A stretch of 64,000 nucleotides of DNA from a virus (IMGVR_UViG_3300037086_000360:124001-188000), one strand, 5' to 3'; positions 8,693 to 17,024 are shown, numbered from the stretch's first letter. The notes: generated by a model not told the origin, from the sequence alone. Numbers and translations: made by a program.

Positions 8693-8911
8693 ATGAATAT
8701 TCGAATCATTCAAAATGGTGATCACTTTGTAGTTAAGTATAAGAGATTTTTGTTTTGGAAATATGTAAGACATCTTGAAAGCGTTTCACCTGAAGGACTT
8801 CCATGGAATGCAATCACAAGATTCAAAACCATGATGGAAGCGGTCAAAGCAGTAAAGAAGCAATACCCACAAAACATCAATCATGATACTGTCAAAGAGT
8901 TTTTGGTTTAG
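8693..8911 (+). CDS. Small paralogous protein A
   Basis: A 72-residue protein related to the one at 9834: both have KY-x-x-x-FWK/H near residue 20, then (A/V)(I/A)TRFKT and a helical tail. The two copies flank a nuclease gene and a tRNA, so the pair may be an old duplication later split by the insertion. Confidence 0.7.
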   Translation: MNIRIIQNGDHFVVKYKRFLFWKYVRHLESVSPEGLPWNAITRFKTMMEAVKAVKKQYPQNINHDTVKEFLV

Positions 8912-8927
8912 CATAATTTTGTATTGA

Positions 8928-9767
8928 ATGTATAAATGTGAAGAGTGTGGAAAAGAATATGAATCTTTGTATTCTTATAGATCTCATACTGCCTGCCACA
9001 GCCCAAAATACAAATTGTCTCAGAAGAATAGAAAACGATTAGAACAAGTTGTCGTAGAAAGAACTTGTGTCAAGTGTGGAGAGATTTTTACTGTTATTAG
9101 AACCATCAACAAAAACGGCACTCAAAACATACACAAATATGAATCGAAATGCTGTTCTCACGGTTGTGCCAATTCTATACTTGTTCTTACAAAAGAACAG
9201 AATAAGAGTAAAGGAAGAAGTGGTCCAAAAAATAATAGATGGGTTGAACCCGAAAATCGTCTAAGAAATAGAAAAGACTACAGGTGTAGAATTTGTGGTA
9301 ATCCGATCAGGAAAAAAAAACATGGATTATGTGTTGTTTGCTACAAGACTTCTCCAGAAATGAAATCAATTAGATCAATAGCTGGTCTCAATTCCGCCGC
9401 GTCACGAAAAAATAGATCTAAAAATGAACAACTGTTCTGTGAGATGTGCGAATCACATTTTTCTATTGTCAAGCACAATGAGCCAATGTTCAATGGATGG
9501 GATGCTGATGTGATAGTAGAGGATGTAAAAACCGCAGTTTTATGGAATGGTAGGTGGCACTATCTCCAAATAACAAAATGTCAACATCTGAATCAGATTC
9601 AAAACAGAGATAAGATCAAGATTGGTGAGATAGAAAAAGCCGGCTATCGTCCATATGTAATCAAAGATTTAGGAAGATTCAATCCGAAATTTGTAAAGGA
9701 AGAATTCGACAAGTTCATTAGCATATTTCAGGGTGTTGATATATTGGCCCTTAGCTCAGCTGGTTAG
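8928..9767 (+). CDS. Zinc-finger homing endonuclease next to tRNA-Met
   Basis: The N-terminus is a C2H2-like finger (YKCEECGKEY...HTACH), followed by several more C-x2-C pairs. The C-terminal half has GWDADVIVEDVKTAVLWNGRWHY and NRDKIKIGEIEKAGY, shared with the protein at 57060 and compatible with a PD-(D/E)XK- or Vsr-like nuclease core. The frame reads through a GCATATTT element and ends 23 nt inside tRNA-Met, so the last residues may not belong to the ancestral protein. It is probably a mobile nuclease targeting tRNA genes. Confidence 0.8.
   Translation: MYKCEECGKEYESLYSYRSHTACHSPKYKLSQKNRKRLEQVVVERTCVKCGEIFTVIRTINKNGTQNIHKYESKCCSHGCANSILVLTKEQNKSKGRSGPKNNRWVEPENRLRNRKDYRCRICGNPIRKKKHGLCVVCYKTSPEMKSIRSIAGLNSAASRKNRSKNEQLFCEMCESHFSIVKHNEPMFNGWDADVIVEDVKTAVLWNGRWHYLQITKCQHLNQIQNRDKIKIGEIEKAGYRPYVIKDLGRFNPKFVKEEFDKFISIFQGVDILALSSAG
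9721..9728 (+). promoter_or_regulatory. GCATATTT motif upstream of tRNA-Met
   Basis: Exact octamer lying 16 nt before tRNA-Met (9745). It is inside the 3' end of the endonuclease frame, suggesting the original intergenic sequence was captured as coding sequence. Confidence 0.4.
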
Positions 9768-9819
9768 TAGCAACGGTCTCATAATCCGTGGGTCCCCAGT
9801 TCGATCCTGGGAGGGCCAA
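9745..9819 (+). tRNA. tRNA-Met (CAT)
   Basis: Acceptor TGGCCCT/AGGGCCA, anticodon loop CTCATAA with normal T33, T arm CCCAG/CTGGG with loop TTCGATC. The D arm has only three good pairs. CAT could be elongator Met or, if C34 is lysidine-modified, Ile. Confidence 0.87.
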
Positions 9820-9833
9820 CGAAGGAGAAAATA

Positions 9834-10046
9834 ATGAAAGTTAGAATTGAAAAGTATAAGGGCGAATACACTGCTAGCTACAAGGGTCTTTTGTTTTGGC
9901 ACAACATTCATCATCATGTTTTCAATCCTGGAATGAAACCATTTCCAGTCGCTACTAGATTCAAAACTACTAAAGCAGCAGAACAGGCCCTAGTTGATCA
10001 TTTTACAAAAGTCAAACCGACTCTTATTAAGGAGTATGAACTATGA
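9834..10046 (+). CDS. Small paralogous protein A, second copy
   Basis: Seventy residues with the same KYKGEYTASYKGLLFWH...VATRFKT layout as the protein at 8693. GAAGGAGAAA directly after tRNA-Met is a strong ribosome-binding site. Function unknown. Confidence 0.7.
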   Translation: MKVRIEKYKGEYTASYKGLLFWHNIHHHVFNPGMKPFPVATRFKTTKAAEQALVDHFTKVKPTLIKEYEL

Positions 10047-10087
10047 AATGGATAATACGACTGATCAACGATCATCAACGCAATCAT

Positions 10088-10173
10088 GGGAGATTGCGCG
10101 AACGGTTAAGCGGTCAGTCTTATAAACTGAAGCCTGGACTAATCCAGAAGTGGTTCAACTCCACTATCTCCTA
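10088..10173 (+). tRNA. Class II tRNA with TAT anticodon
   Basis: Acceptor GGGAGAT/ATCTCCT, anticodon stem TCAGT/ACTGA with loop CTTATAA, a long variable arm closed by CTGGA/TCCAG, and T loop TTCAACT. A long variable arm belongs to Leu, Ser or Tyr tRNAs, yet the loop reads TAT (Ile). The acceptor amino acid is therefore uncertain. Confidence 0.82.
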
Positions 10174-10177
10174 AATC

Positions 10178-10597
10178 ATGACAGTATCAGCAGGAACAAT
10201 CATTCATGATGGAAAAATGGTGCTTGGATGTGTACCATTTGGACAAGCCAAAAAGGCTTCTCACAATCTCGACATTCCAAAAGGCAATATAGACGAGGGA
10301 GAAATCCCTATTGAGACCGCCATCAGAGAATGCAAAGAAGAAACTGGAATCACCATCGACAAGAGCAAAATGAACGCGCTTGGCAAATTCAATTACAAAC
10401 CAGAGAAACAACTTCATATTTTTGTTTGTAAGATGACCATTCCTCCTCTCAATACCTTGAAATGCACTTCTTTTTTGCCTACGATTAGAGCACCAGAAAT
10501 GGTGAGCTATCGATTAGTTTCTTATCAAGACATTGAAGAAATGTTTTTCAGAGACTTAGGTCCAATAATAATCAAAGCTTTAGGTCTTGGGAGATAA
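10178..10597 (+). CDS. Nudix hydrolase
   Basis: The complete Nudix box GX5EX7REUXEEXGU is present from GNIDEGE to REC-KEETGI (residues about 35-57), where U is a hydrophobic residue. It hydrolyses a nucleoside diphosphate linked to another group; the substrate is unknown. The protein is 139 residues, normal for small phage Nudix enzymes, and is followed 3 nt later by GMP reductase, so the two may act together in nucleotide handling. Confidence 0.92.
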   Translation: MTVSAGTIIHDGKMVLGCVPFGQAKKASHNLDIPKGNIDEGEIPIETAIRECKEETGITIDKSKMNALGKFNYKPEKQLHIFVCKMTIPPLNTLKCTSFLPTIRAPEMVSYRLVSYQDIEEMFFRDLGPIIIKALGLGR

Positions 10598-10599
10598 AA

Positions 10600-11712
10600 A
10601 TGAGAATCGAAGATGATGTAAAGTTAGATTTCAAAGACGTTTTGATAAAGCCTAAGAGAAGCACTCTTAGATCAAGAAAAGAAGTAGATCTGAACCGCCC
10701 TTTCAAATTCAAATATTCTGGATGGGATTGGAATGGAGTTCCAATCATGGCATCCAATATGGATACTGTTGGAACTTTTGAAATGGCAAAAGCCTTCACA
10801 AGAGAGCATATGCTTACTTGCATCCATAAGTATTATACTTTGGATGATTGGAAGAGCCAAATCAAAACTCTAGATTTTGGTTTTGTTGCTCCTAGTATTG
10901 GAGCAAATGAAGAAGATTTTTCTAATTTTAAAGAGCTCCTAAAAGTCGCACAAGACACTAAAAACAATCCAGCACCAATTTATTTTTTGTGCATCGATGT
11001 AGCTAATGGATATGGAGAATATTTCCCAGATTTTATCAAGAGAGTCCGTGAGACCTGGCCACATTTAACCATCATTGCTGGAAATGTAGTCACTGATGAA
11101 ATGACTGAACAACTTATTCTCTCTGGTGCGGATGTTGTGAAAGTTGGACTTGGAAGCGGGTCTGTCTGTACTACTCGTCTTCAGACTGGAGTTGGTTATC
11201 CTCAGCTTTCAGCAGTAATGGAATGTGCCGATGCTGCCCATGGTCTCGGTGGCCAAATTATTTCTGACGGTGGATGTGTGTGCCCTGGGGATGTTGCCAA
11301 AGCATTTGGTGGAGGAGCCGATTTTGTTATGCTTGGTGGAATGTTGGCTGGACATGATGAAAGTGGTGGAGAACTCATTTCAGAATGGCATAAGAGTTCT
11401 CTAGTCATCAAAGACATCGATGGATCGAATCTTGGATGTCTTGAAGTTGAGAAGAAATTCAAAAAATTCTATGGAATGTCTTCAAAGACTGCTATGAACA
11501 AACACAGTGGTGGAATGGCGGGATATCGTTCTTCCGAGGGAAAAGAAGTTACGGTGGAGTACAGGGGAAAAGTAGCCACTACAATTCAACAAGTGCTTGG
11601 TGGATTGAGATCGACTTGTACTTATGTTGGAGCACCCTCTTTGAAGCAATTGAGCAAATGCACAACTTTCATTCGAGTGACTCAACAAGTGAACGGGGTG
11701 TATTCAAAATGA
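10600..11712 (+). CDS. guaC: GMP reductase
   Basis: The N-terminus [20 protein letters not shown] and [16 protein letters not shown] match GuaC very closely. The catalytic cysteine is in [18 protein letters not shown], and [24 protein letters not shown] is the phosphate-binding part of the TIM barrel. It converts GMP to IMP with NADPH, redirecting guanine nucleotides. At 370 residues it is slightly longer than the E. coli enzyme (347). Confidence 0.95.
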   Translation: MRIEDDVKLDFKDVLIKPKRSTLRSRKEVDLNRPFKFKYSGWDWNGVPIMASNMDTVGTFEMAKAFTREHMLTCIHKYYTLDDWKSQIKTLDFGFVAPSIGANEEDFSNFKELLKVAQDTKNNPAPIYFLCIDVANGYGEYFPDFIKRVRETWPHLTIIAGNVVTDEMTEQLILSGADVVKVGLGSGSVCTTRLQTGVGYPQLSAVMECADAAHGLGGQIISDGGCVCPGDVAKAFGGGADFVMLGGMLAGHDESGGELISEWHKSSLVIKDIDGSNLGCLEVEKKFKKFYGMSSKTAMNKHSGGMAGYRSSEGKEVTVEYRGKVATTIQQVLGGLRSTCTYVGAPSLKQLSKCTTFIRVTQQVNGVYSK

Positions 11713-12026
11713 ATCATGAAGAGTTTCTGGAGAAAGTGAATTCCGAAATGACTCACATTCTTAAACCACAAGATAGAAGAATGTTGAGCTTGAGTACTCA
11801 TGACGGAGTCGAAGAACATCATCACATTGGTCAATGGCTGAGAAACAATTGGAATCTTTGGACTGGTGAAAATGAATGGACAGAGTTCTTTAATGAAAAT
11901 GACATTTGGCATGCTGACGATATGAGTGGAATAATCATTGCTTCATATGTCAGAATGTTGAGGAATGAAGAAATCAAACTAGAAGAGCAGTTCAAACATT
12001 ACATCGATTATTGGAAAAAGATGTGA
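11709..12026 (+). CDS. Hypothetical protein with ADDMSGII motif
   Basis: The start at ATG 11709 overlaps the guaC stop. The C-terminal part [18 protein letters not shown] resembles a widespread family of small bacterial and phage proteins of unknown function (possibly DUF6794). No enzymatic residues are evident. Confidence 0.7.
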   Translation: MNHEEFLEKVNSEMTHILKPQDRRMLSLSTHDGVEEHHHIGQWLRNNWNLWTGENEWTEFFNENDIWHADDMSGIIIASYVRMLRNEEIKLEEQFKHYIDYWKKM

Positions 12027-12066
12027 GTGAATATAAAGAAAGACACTCTTCAGGCTAGAGCAAGAG

Positions 12067-12306
12067 CTAAGATAACGGGTTGAATTGATCAAAAATATAA
12101 CCAATTACTTCATGTTGATCTTGAGTAACTCTGACATGGTTGGGATAGTTGGCAGTACCTTTTAAATCTTTCATAGTATTGAGTCTAAGAAAACCTTTTG
12201 ACACGTAAAATATGGTAATCGTTTTGAATAGCTTTTCTTTTTTATCGGGTATTTTTTGAGTGGAAAGGACAAAGCTATCATCAATAACCCAATGAGTTGC
12301 TCTCAC
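12067..12306 (-). CDS. Minus-strand hypothetical protein
   Basis: One of three convincing minus-strand genes. It starts MRATHWVIDDSFVLSTQK and resembles its upstream neighbour (SHWLIDPNIILALTR). The two overlap by 4 nt, so they form a small bicistronic unit convergent with the gene at 11709. Confidence 0.65.
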   Translation of the reverse strand: MRATHWVIDDSFVLSTQKIPDKKEKLFKTITIFYVSKGFLRLNTMKDLKGTANYPNHVRVTQDQHEVIGYIFDQFNPLS

Positions 12307-12530
12307 AAAAAGAACTCCTCAGCAAACTCTCCAAAGATAAATTTTACTACTCTGTGTTTGCTTCTGGTGATAGTATCCATAGAAAAATTATATTGAGCAT
12401 GTAGAACGACATTTTCCGCTGGTTCTGTTCGATAGATAATGTCGAGTACTCTATAGTTTGATCCCGATGAACGAGTAAGTGCTAAGATAATGTTTGGATC
12501 TATCAGCCAGTGTGAAGAAATACCTATCAT
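12303..12530 (-). CDS. Minus-strand hypothetical protein, paralog
   Basis: Seventy-five residues; SSHWLIDPNIILALTR aligns with THWVIDDSFVLSTQK of the next gene, and both have VVKFIF or VIGYIF near the C-terminus followed by an acidic or polar end. It is the first gene of the minus-strand pair, divergent from the + gene at 12569. Confidence 0.63.
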   Translation of the reverse strand: MIGISSHWLIDPNIILALTRSSGSNYRVLDIIYRTEPAENVVLHAQYNFSMDTITRSKHRVVKFIFGEFAEEFFL

Positions 12531-12568
12531 ATGATTATCTTGCAGCCACGAGCATACTTTTGTATGAA

Positions 12569-12727
12569 ATGCACAGGATAGAGATTACTTGCACTTTTTG
12601 TCAGACGAAAAACATCGTGATGGACTACGACTGGAATATCTCTCCTGAGAATTGTGAGAGATGTGGAAATAAGCTACCTATTCCAGAAGAAGGAACACAG
12701 AAAGTTGTCGATTTTGGATATTATTAA
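12569..12727 (+). CDS. Small zinc-ribbon protein
   Basis: With the start at ATG 12569 the product has two C-x2-C knuckles (CTFCQTKN and CERCGNKLP), a simple zinc ribbon. The longer frame from 12494 would overlap the divergent minus gene, so the internal start is preferred. It ends just before tRNA-Leu. Confidence 0.65.
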   Translation: MHRIEITCTFCQTKNIVMDYDWNISPENCERCGNKLPIPEEGTQKVVDFGYY

Positions 12728-12729
12728 AC

Positions 12730-12810
12730 GCGCGAGTGGCGGAATGGCAGACGCACTGGTTCGAGGTACCAGCACCGCAAGGCGTGGAGGTTCAAGTCCT
12801 CTCTCGCGCA
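12730..12810 (+). tRNA. tRNA-Leu (GAG) with C33
   Basis: Acceptor GCGCGAG/CTCGCGC, long variable arm CACCGCAAGGCGT, T arm GGAGG/CCTCT, anticodon stem CTGGT/ACCAG. The loop TCGAGGT places C at 33 where Leu(GAG) tRNAs normally have TTGAGGT. Confidence 0.88.
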
Positions 12811-12822
12811 TAGGAGACTAGA

Positions 12823-13020
12823 GTGCTGAAAGCTAGGGCGTATGGAATTCCAGTCACGCTTGAAAAAGTAATCCAAGATGGAGAAGACGTGTGGCTGATG
12901 GTTGGTAAGACTTGGGTTGGTGATTGGACAATGCGTTTTCTGATGTTCATGAATAGTCTTTTTGGAAGTGGTCTTAAGATCACTGATATAGAGGAAAACA
13001 AATGCACTATCAGACATTGA
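12823..13020 (+). CDS. Hypothetical protein, 65 aa
   Basis: GTG start with AGGAG 7 nt upstream, directly after tRNA-Leu. The protein is small and partly hydrophobic (WTMRFLMFMNSLFGSGL). Its end overlaps the next gene by 19 nt. No family recognised. Confidence 0.55.
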   Translation: MLKARAYGIPVTLEKVIQDGEDVWLMVGKTWVGDWTMRFLMFMNSLFGSGLKITDIEENKCTIRH

Positions 13021-13241
13021 TGGATTTGGCTGATGAGAGAGCTGCGGCTAATGGTGTAAATTACCTTGTTGCGTGTGATGAGGTCAAAGCTCTTCTAGAG
13101 ACAAGAGGTGCTAAGGTTGAAGTTGGCCCCCACATCAACAAACAGGTTTTTCTTGAAGTTGATATGGATGATGATTTGTGGTATATTGCGTTTTCAGCTC
13201 GTGGGGCCGAAGTGATCCAGAAATCGAATATGATTCTTTAG
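13002..13241 (+). CDS. Hypothetical protein, 79 aa
   Basis: Soluble protein containing the helix ACDEVKALLETRG and a beta-rich end. It ends 6 nt before the next tRNA-Leu. No known family. Confidence 0.62.
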   Translation: MHYQTLMDLADERAAANGVNYLVACDEVKALLETRGAKVEVGPHINKQVFLEVDMDDDLWYIAFSARGAEVIQKSNMIL

Positions 13242-13247
13242 TTTCCT

Positions 13248-13329
13248 GCGTCCGTGGCGTAAAGGCAGCCGCACCAGTTTTAGGAACTGGCGTCCAAAAG
13301 ACGTGGAGGTTCAACTCCTCTCGGGCGCA
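13248..13329 (+). tRNA. tRNA-Leu (TAG)
   Basis: Acceptor GCGTCCG/CGGGCGC, anticodon stem CCAGT/ACTGG with loop TTTAGGA, variable arm CGTCCAAAAGACGT, T loop TTCAACT. This is a canonical contiguous Leu(UAG) gene, useful for comparison with the permuted Leu(UAG)-like gene at 63.1 kb. Confidence 0.93.
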
Positions 13330-13333
13330 TACT

Positions 13334-13870
13334 TTGAGAAAGTTTATCTTACTTTTTCTTCTTGTCTCGACGGCGCTTTTCTCGGCTCCCAAATGGTATA
13401 AGACACAGATTGACACAGGAATTGGAAATTGTGGTCCAGCTTCTGTTGCAATGAGTATCATGTGGGCTGATGGAACGGACGTCTCTGTCCAAGCAATAAG
13501 AAAAATCATAGGTTGGCCCGCTGCAAATGGGGCTACTGGTTTTGATGACTTAGACCGAGCTCTCTCAAAATATAATGTGCCATATAAAGACATTGCAGCA
13601 AAGGGCGTTGAGAGTATTAGGTGGTTGTTGAATTGGAATCTTGTGATAATTGTGATTGATGCTTCAAAAATCAAAGAGAAAAATTACGAATACAACAATG
13701 GCCATTTTGTTGTCCTGTCTGGTGTTAGCGGAAATAATTTCATAGTTCAAGATCCATGGGGCGGACCAGATCAAAAATATAACATCATGGAAGTTTGGCG
13801 TGCGATGACCTACAAGGAACTAATCGTTGTTTCTCATCCACTCGAATACTTAGCAGATCCAGATGAATAA
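13334..13870 (+). CDS. C39-like cysteine peptidase, exported
   Basis: The longer frame runs through tRNA-Leu, so TTG 13334 is taken as the start; it gives a signal-peptide-like N-terminus (RKFILLFLLVSTALFSAP). The mature part has the cysteine motif GNCGPASVAMSIMW, a later NGHFVVLSGV with the expected His, and VQDPWGG with the Asp, the order of a papain-like C39 peptidase. It probably acts in the periplasm or outside the cell. The target is unknown. No good ribosome-binding site is visible. Confidence 0.72.
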   Translation: MRKFILLFLLVSTALFSAPKWYKTQIDTGIGNCGPASVAMSIMWADGTDVSVQAIRKIIGWPAANGATGFDDLDRALSKYNVPYKDIAAKGVESIRWLLNWNLVIIVIDASKIKEKNYEYNNGHFVVLSGVSGNNFIVQDPWGGPDQKYNIMEVWRAMTYKELIVVSHPLEYLADPDE

Positions 13871-13893
13871 AACACTTTTCTAAAGGAAAGCTT

Positions 13894-14073
13894 ATGACTG
13901 AATGGAAGATAGCATCAAAGTTTCTCGCAGGAAAGGTATGTGATACGTGTGGAAATTGGGCCGCTTCAAAATTTTGTATTAGGCTTGAAATAAGAAATAG
14001 TGAACTCCATCAGACAATAGAAAAAATGAACCAAGATGGAACTTGTGAAAAATGGAAAGAACGCATTGGATGA
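13894..14073 (+). CDS. Small cysteine-cluster protein
   Basis: Fifty-nine residues from ATG 13894, with AAAGGAAAG upstream. The start WKIASKFLAGKVCDTCGNW and the end GTCEKWKERIG define a family with the next three genes: an AK-x-LL-like helix, C-x2-C, a spaced C, and C-x-KW. It could be a tiny zinc-binding domain. Confidence 0.68.
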   Translation: MTEWKIASKFLAGKVCDTCGNWAASKFCIRLEIRNSELHQTIEKMNQDGTCEKWKERIG

Positions 14074-14348
14074 ATAAGGCCATTATTGCCAAAAATCTAT
14101 TGGAAGACAAAATCTGTAGTAACTGTCTTCATGTTGGCCATAGCGACATCACTTCCATAGTTTGTATGTTGGGTAAGAAAAGCGTAACCACTCCAAAAGA
14201 ATTCACATGTGTGAAATGGACAGTAATTAATCCACCATATTCTATGTCGTTCTCAGTCAAAATCAAGAAAAATAAAGTCGTTATAGGTGGACAGACTTGG
14301 AGAGTGAAGTGGGATGACAAAGGCTCAAATAGCAAAAAATCTTCTTGA
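14070..14348 (+). CDS. AKNLL cysteine-cluster protein
   Basis: ATG 14070 overlaps the previous stop. The N-terminus KAIIAKNLLEDKICSNCLH is followed by a Cys at about 38 and FTCVKW; the C-terminal 35 residues are beta-like. It is coupled to the next gene by a 35-nt overlap. Confidence 0.7.
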   Translation: MNKAIIAKNLLEDKICSNCLHVGHSDITSIVCMLGKKSVTTPKEFTCVKWTVINPPYSMSFSVKIKKNKVVIGGQTWRVKWDDKGSNSKKSS

Positions 14349-14586
14349 AGAAAAGAACTGTGATTCCTGTCGATATGTCGAATGGGCCGCAGAGCGGCTC
14401 TGTCACCATGATCAAGGCATGCATTCTGCTTCGCGTGATTTTACCTGTGCTAAATGGGAAAAACCAAGACCTTTGAATTTAACCTGGAGCACAGTGCCCA
14501 CGGTGAATTTTCCAACCTCCAAAACTTCAGAAAAAAAGCTAATTAGAGCTGTCACAAGAGAACTAAAAAAGGCATTGCGACAATGA
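14314..14586 (+). CDS. AKNLL cysteine-cluster protein
   Basis: The N-terminus AQIAKNLLEEKNCDSCRY, a middle cysteine and FTCAKW repeat the family pattern. The tail differs from its neighbours (a basic helix ending in KKALRQ). Confidence 0.72.
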   Translation: MTKAQIAKNLLEEKNCDSCRYVEWAAERLCHHDQGMHSASRDFTCAKWEKPRPLNLTWSTVPTVNFPTSKTSEKKLIRAVTRELKKALRQ

Positions 14587-14921
14587 CAAGAGCGAAGATA
14601 GCAAAAAATCTTCTTGAAGGTAAGAATTGTGGTACTTGCCAAAACAATATCAATGGCAAATGTATGCTGCTCCAATACTCTCCAATTCCAGAAGATTTCA
14701 CATGTGTCAAGTGGAAAAAAATTGAAGACATCAGCATACATCTAACTAGTACACCAATAACCATACAGGCTAGAAAGCTGAATGTGACATGGACCACAGA
14801 GAGTGTATTAGACATGGCTTCAACTCTGAGTGATGATGTTACGACAGAGTTGGATGCTCATTATAAAAAGATGATTGATGAAATAGTCGAAAAGACGTTG
14901 AAGGATAAATCGGCTCCGTAG
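14583..14921 (+). CDS. AKNLL cysteine-cluster protein
   Basis: The N-terminus is AKIAKNLLEGKNCGTCQN, with FTCVKW at about residue 45 and a long C-terminal helix. Its TAG stop is the TAG at positions 8-10 of tRNA-Arg(TCG), so the coding end and the tRNA 5' end overlap by 10 nt. Confidence 0.72.
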   Translation: MTRAKIAKNLLEGKNCGTCQNNINGKCMLLQYSPIPEDFTCVKWKKIEDISIHLTSTPITIQARKLNVTWTTESVLDMASTLSDDVTTELDAHYKKMIDEIVEKTLKDKSAP

Positions 14922-14985
14922 CTCAAATGGATAGAGTTCTAGTCTTCGAAACTAGAGGTTGCCCGATCGTACCGGGCCGGAGTCA
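14912..14985 (+). tRNA. tRNA-Arg (TCG)
   Basis: Acceptor GGCTCCG/CGGAGTC, anticodon stem CTAGT/ACTAG with loop CTTCGAA, T stem GCCCG/CGGGC. The T loop ATCGTAC is unusual because the first base is A rather than T. Confidence 0.88.
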
Positions 14986-15000
14986 TTTCAGGAGAAATGT

Positions 15001-15183
15001 ATGAGCCAACACAGTTGGGAAAGATTGGTCGATGATCTTTTGATAGGAACCGTTGCCTATGATAGATCAAAATTCGAAAAACCTGGTGATTTTTTGAAAA
15101 GAAGAATGGACAACATGACCGAAAAAGAACGTGAAATGATTCAAAACGCTAGTTCGAAAGATTGGAATCATCGTCCCTACTAG
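15001..15183 (+). CDS. Hypothetical protein, 60 aa
   Basis: Starts at ATG 15001 after AGGAGAAATGT. Highly charged and helical (EKEREMIQNASSKDW). No family recognised. Confidence 0.6.
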   Translation: MSQHSWERLVDDLLIGTVAYDRSKFEKPGDFLKRRMDNMTEKEREMIQNASSKDWNHRPY

Positions 15184-15231
15184 ACCAACTCATCGATAGA
15201 TCAGCTACGCTTTCTTAGTAAAGATAATATC

Positions 15232-15534
15232 ATGCTATTCAAAGATTTGGAAGTTGGAATGACCTTGGGCGGAAGCAACATCAGTGCAGGTCCAGACTTC
15301 AAATACCATTACCTGATCTACATCAAAGACAGAGTCCAAAATGCTGTGATTTGTGATTGGCACACATTTGGTGGGGCTGCTGATGAGCCCTATCTATACG
15401 ACGATCACAGAAAAATAAGTTGGCAGGAATGGAATAGCAGCAAGCATATTTTTGTCCATTTAGGACTCGCTGATCCAACCACATTCAAACTCTTTATCAA
15501 GGGTCTTTTTGAGTCTCCGAGGGTAGAACCATGA
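15232..15534 (+). CDS. Small paralog family B
   Basis: First of four related genes between 15.2 and 17.3 kb. It begins FKDLEVGMTLGGSNIS, has YHYLIYIKDRV about residue 28, a SWQEWNS motif, and ends FKLFIKGLFESP. The layout (E-x-G-x-x-L-x-G-x-N, then Y/F-x-x-x-IKD, then W-x-x, then FxxGxF) holds across copies. Function unknown. Confidence 0.7.
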   Translation: MLFKDLEVGMTLGGSNISAGPDFKYHYLIYIKDRVQNAVICDWHTFGGAADEPYLYDDHRKISWQEWNSSKHIFVHLGLADPTTFKLFIKGLFESPRVEP

Positions 15535-15824
15535 CGTCTGATGAACTAAAACCAGGCATGATTCTCAAGGGTGAAAACACTAGCACTACCACTGGTTCAT
15601 TCATTTGGTTTCTCATTTTTATAAAAGATGTTTCAGAAAAGGGAGTGACGTCACTGCAATATGTCATGTCTTATTCAAATGGAAAGCCCCGACTCACCCG
15701 TGATAATGAATCGACCATAACCTCGGAAGGCTGGGACAGTAGAGCATCAATCTTTCACAAGACTATTCCAGCTAGCTGGGATTTTTGTAGAAGATTTCTG
15801 ACGGATGTGTTTTTGTCTGATTGA
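15531..15824 (+). CDS. Small paralog family B
   Basis: Begins DELKPGMILKGENTS, then WFLIFIKDV, TSEGWDS and ends CRRFLTDVFLSD. It overlaps the previous copy by 4 nt. Identity to its neighbour is low, so the duplication is old. Confidence 0.68.
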   Translation: MTSDELKPGMILKGENTSTTTGSFIWFLIFIKDVSEKGVTSLQYVMSYSNGKPRLTRDNESTITSEGWDSRASIFHKTIPASWDFCRRFLTDVFLSD

Positions 15825-15831
15825 CATTTTT

Positions 15832-15839
15832 GCATATTT
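15832..15839 (+). promoter_or_regulatory. GCATATTT motif upstream of tRNA-His
   Basis: Exact octamer in the short gap after the family B gene, 10 nt before the -1 G of tRNA-His. TTGACA (15821-15826) lies just upstream, but the gap is too short for a classical -35/-10 pair. Confidence 0.4.
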
Positions 15840-15849
15840 GTTTTCACAT

Positions 15850-15923
15850 GGAGAGTGTAGCTCAACTGGTAGAGCGGAAGATTGTGGATCTTCAGGTCGT
15901 GGGTTCAACCCCCATCACTCTCC
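15850..15923 (+). tRNA. tRNA-His (GTG)
   Basis: Acceptor GAGAGTG/CACTCTC with the extra G-1 pairing C73, the hallmark of tRNA-His. The anticodon loop TTGTGGA gives GTG. T loop is TTCAACC. Confidence 0.93.
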
Positions 15924-16007
15924 CTCTTCTCTAAACACCTTTTTTGTAAGATAGACCCTGTCTGTTGAAAGCTCAAATCTATCGATTTTCTGTAAGATAA
16001 TCTCATA

Positions 16008-16292
16008 ATGAAATTTGTTGAGCTCAATTCAAACACTGTTCTTTCTGCCCACAATTTTTCTGATCTTTACTACCTTTTCTTCATAAAGGAAATTAGGGAT
16101 GATAGTGTAGTAATCGGCCAGCTCACCATAAACAATAGTTCACAATTCTTCAACATTCAACATCATGTCATTCCAACAGATCAGTGGAATGATGCTTTCA
16201 ATATTTACTACAGTTCCAAGCTAGCGAGTGAGCAACAGTGCAAGAGATTCATACGAGGTGTGTTTGGCGTTCCAATGGTGGAGAAAAGATGA
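16008..16292 (+). CDS. Small paralog family B
   Basis: Contains FVELNSNTVLSAHNFS, YYLFFIKEI and a C-terminal CKRFIRGVFGVP, matching the family layout with the CK/CR-x-F-x-x-x-x-F end shared with 15531. It follows a 75-nt gap after tRNA-His. Confidence 0.68.
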   Translation: MKFVELNSNTVLSAHNFSDLYYLFFIKEIRDDSVVIGQLTINNSSQFFNIQHHVIPTDQWNDAFNIYYSSKLASEQQCKRFIRGVFGVPMVEKR

Positions 16293-16609
16293 GAGAGAAG
16301 TTTGTGATGAAGCCATATGTTTGGTATTCACGCACCTCGAGTAAAAAGTTCATTCAACATGGTGTTGTAACAGATCACCCTGATCTCCATTTTAGCGTCT
16401 ATTTTGCACCTACTCCATGGGGCGACAAGAAGGATGACATTGGCTTCGCTCATTTTGAGGACGATCCATCTTCCTATATTTCAAGGATAAATGATTTTGA
16501 GCCGTCTGATATGGACAGTTATCTCTGGTTCAAAGTATCACATGCTACCAAAATCGCGCATCAATCAATCGCTAAGATTTTTGGTGATGATTTTGTTCGC
16601 ATAAAGTAG
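16289..16609 (+). CDS. Hypothetical protein, 106 aa
   Basis: ATG 16289 overlaps the previous stop. The protein is aromatic-rich (YVWYSRTSSKKF, HFSVYFAPTPWG) and ends with HQSIAKIFGDDF, perhaps a distant member of family B. No known domain. Confidence 0.65.
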   Translation: MREKFVMKPYVWYSRTSSKKFIQHGVVTDHPDLHFSVYFAPTPWGDKKDDIGFAHFEDDPSSYISRINDFEPSDMDSYLWFKVSHATKIAHQSIAKIFGDDFVRIK

Positions 16610-16633
16610 CGTACATATTGATTGCTCATAAGA

Positions 16634-16641
16634 GCATATTT
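16634..16641 (+). promoter_or_regulatory. GCATATTT motif upstream of tRNA-Arg
   Basis: Exact octamer starting 21 nt before the first base of the tRNA at 16655. Confidence 0.4.
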
Positions 16642-16654
16642 GACATGTCTAAAC

Positions 16655-16727
16655 GAGCCTATCGTCCAGCAGAATCGGACACAGGTCTGCGGAACCTGAA
16701 ATGTGGGTTTGAGTCCCGCTAGGCTCA
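16655..16727 (+). tRNA. tRNA-Arg (GCG)
   Basis: Acceptor GAGCCTA/TAGGCTC is perfect, D stem GTCC/GGAC, anticodon stem CAGGT/ACCTG with loop CTGCGGA, T stem GTGGG/CCCGC. The anticodon GCG would read CGC/CGT; bacteria normally use ACG for these codons. Confidence 0.87.
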
Positions 16728-16764
16728 TAGTTATTTTGGAGGTTCTATGTTTTGGCATTAGTAT

Positions 16765-17007
16765 ATGCCACACAAAAAGTCTAATGTCCTAAAATGGACG
16801 GATTCGAATAGAATCTACAGCATATACTATAAGTGGGTCTTGTGGGGAGACATTTGCCCCCACTGCATGAAACACATTCCTGGCAAAGTCTTTTGCAAGG
16901 ATTCTTTCAGAAGAACATGTGATTTTTCTTGGCACAGTTTTAAATGGTTCAAAAAATCTACTAATTGGAAAAGTTGGCGAAAATACCAATGCAAAAATCG
17001 GTGTTAG
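16765..17007 (+). CDS. Small Cys/Trp-rich protein
   Basis: Eighty residues with ICPHCMKH and later cysteines (RTCDFSW, YQCKNRC), basic and tryptophan-rich. It may be a zinc-binding module; no family recognised. Confidence 0.6.
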   Translation: MPHKKSNVLKWTDSNRIYSIYYKWVLWGDICPHCMKHIPGKVFCKDSFRRTCDFSWHSFKWFKKSTNWKSWRKYQCKNRC

Positions 17008-17024
17008 AAGCAAGATAACTACAT

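Noticed and set aside
10043-10173. A 43-codon frame running through the class II tRNA at 10088
   Set aside because: It is entirely explained by the tRNA; there is no separate ribosome-binding evidence and tRNA pairing dictates the bases.
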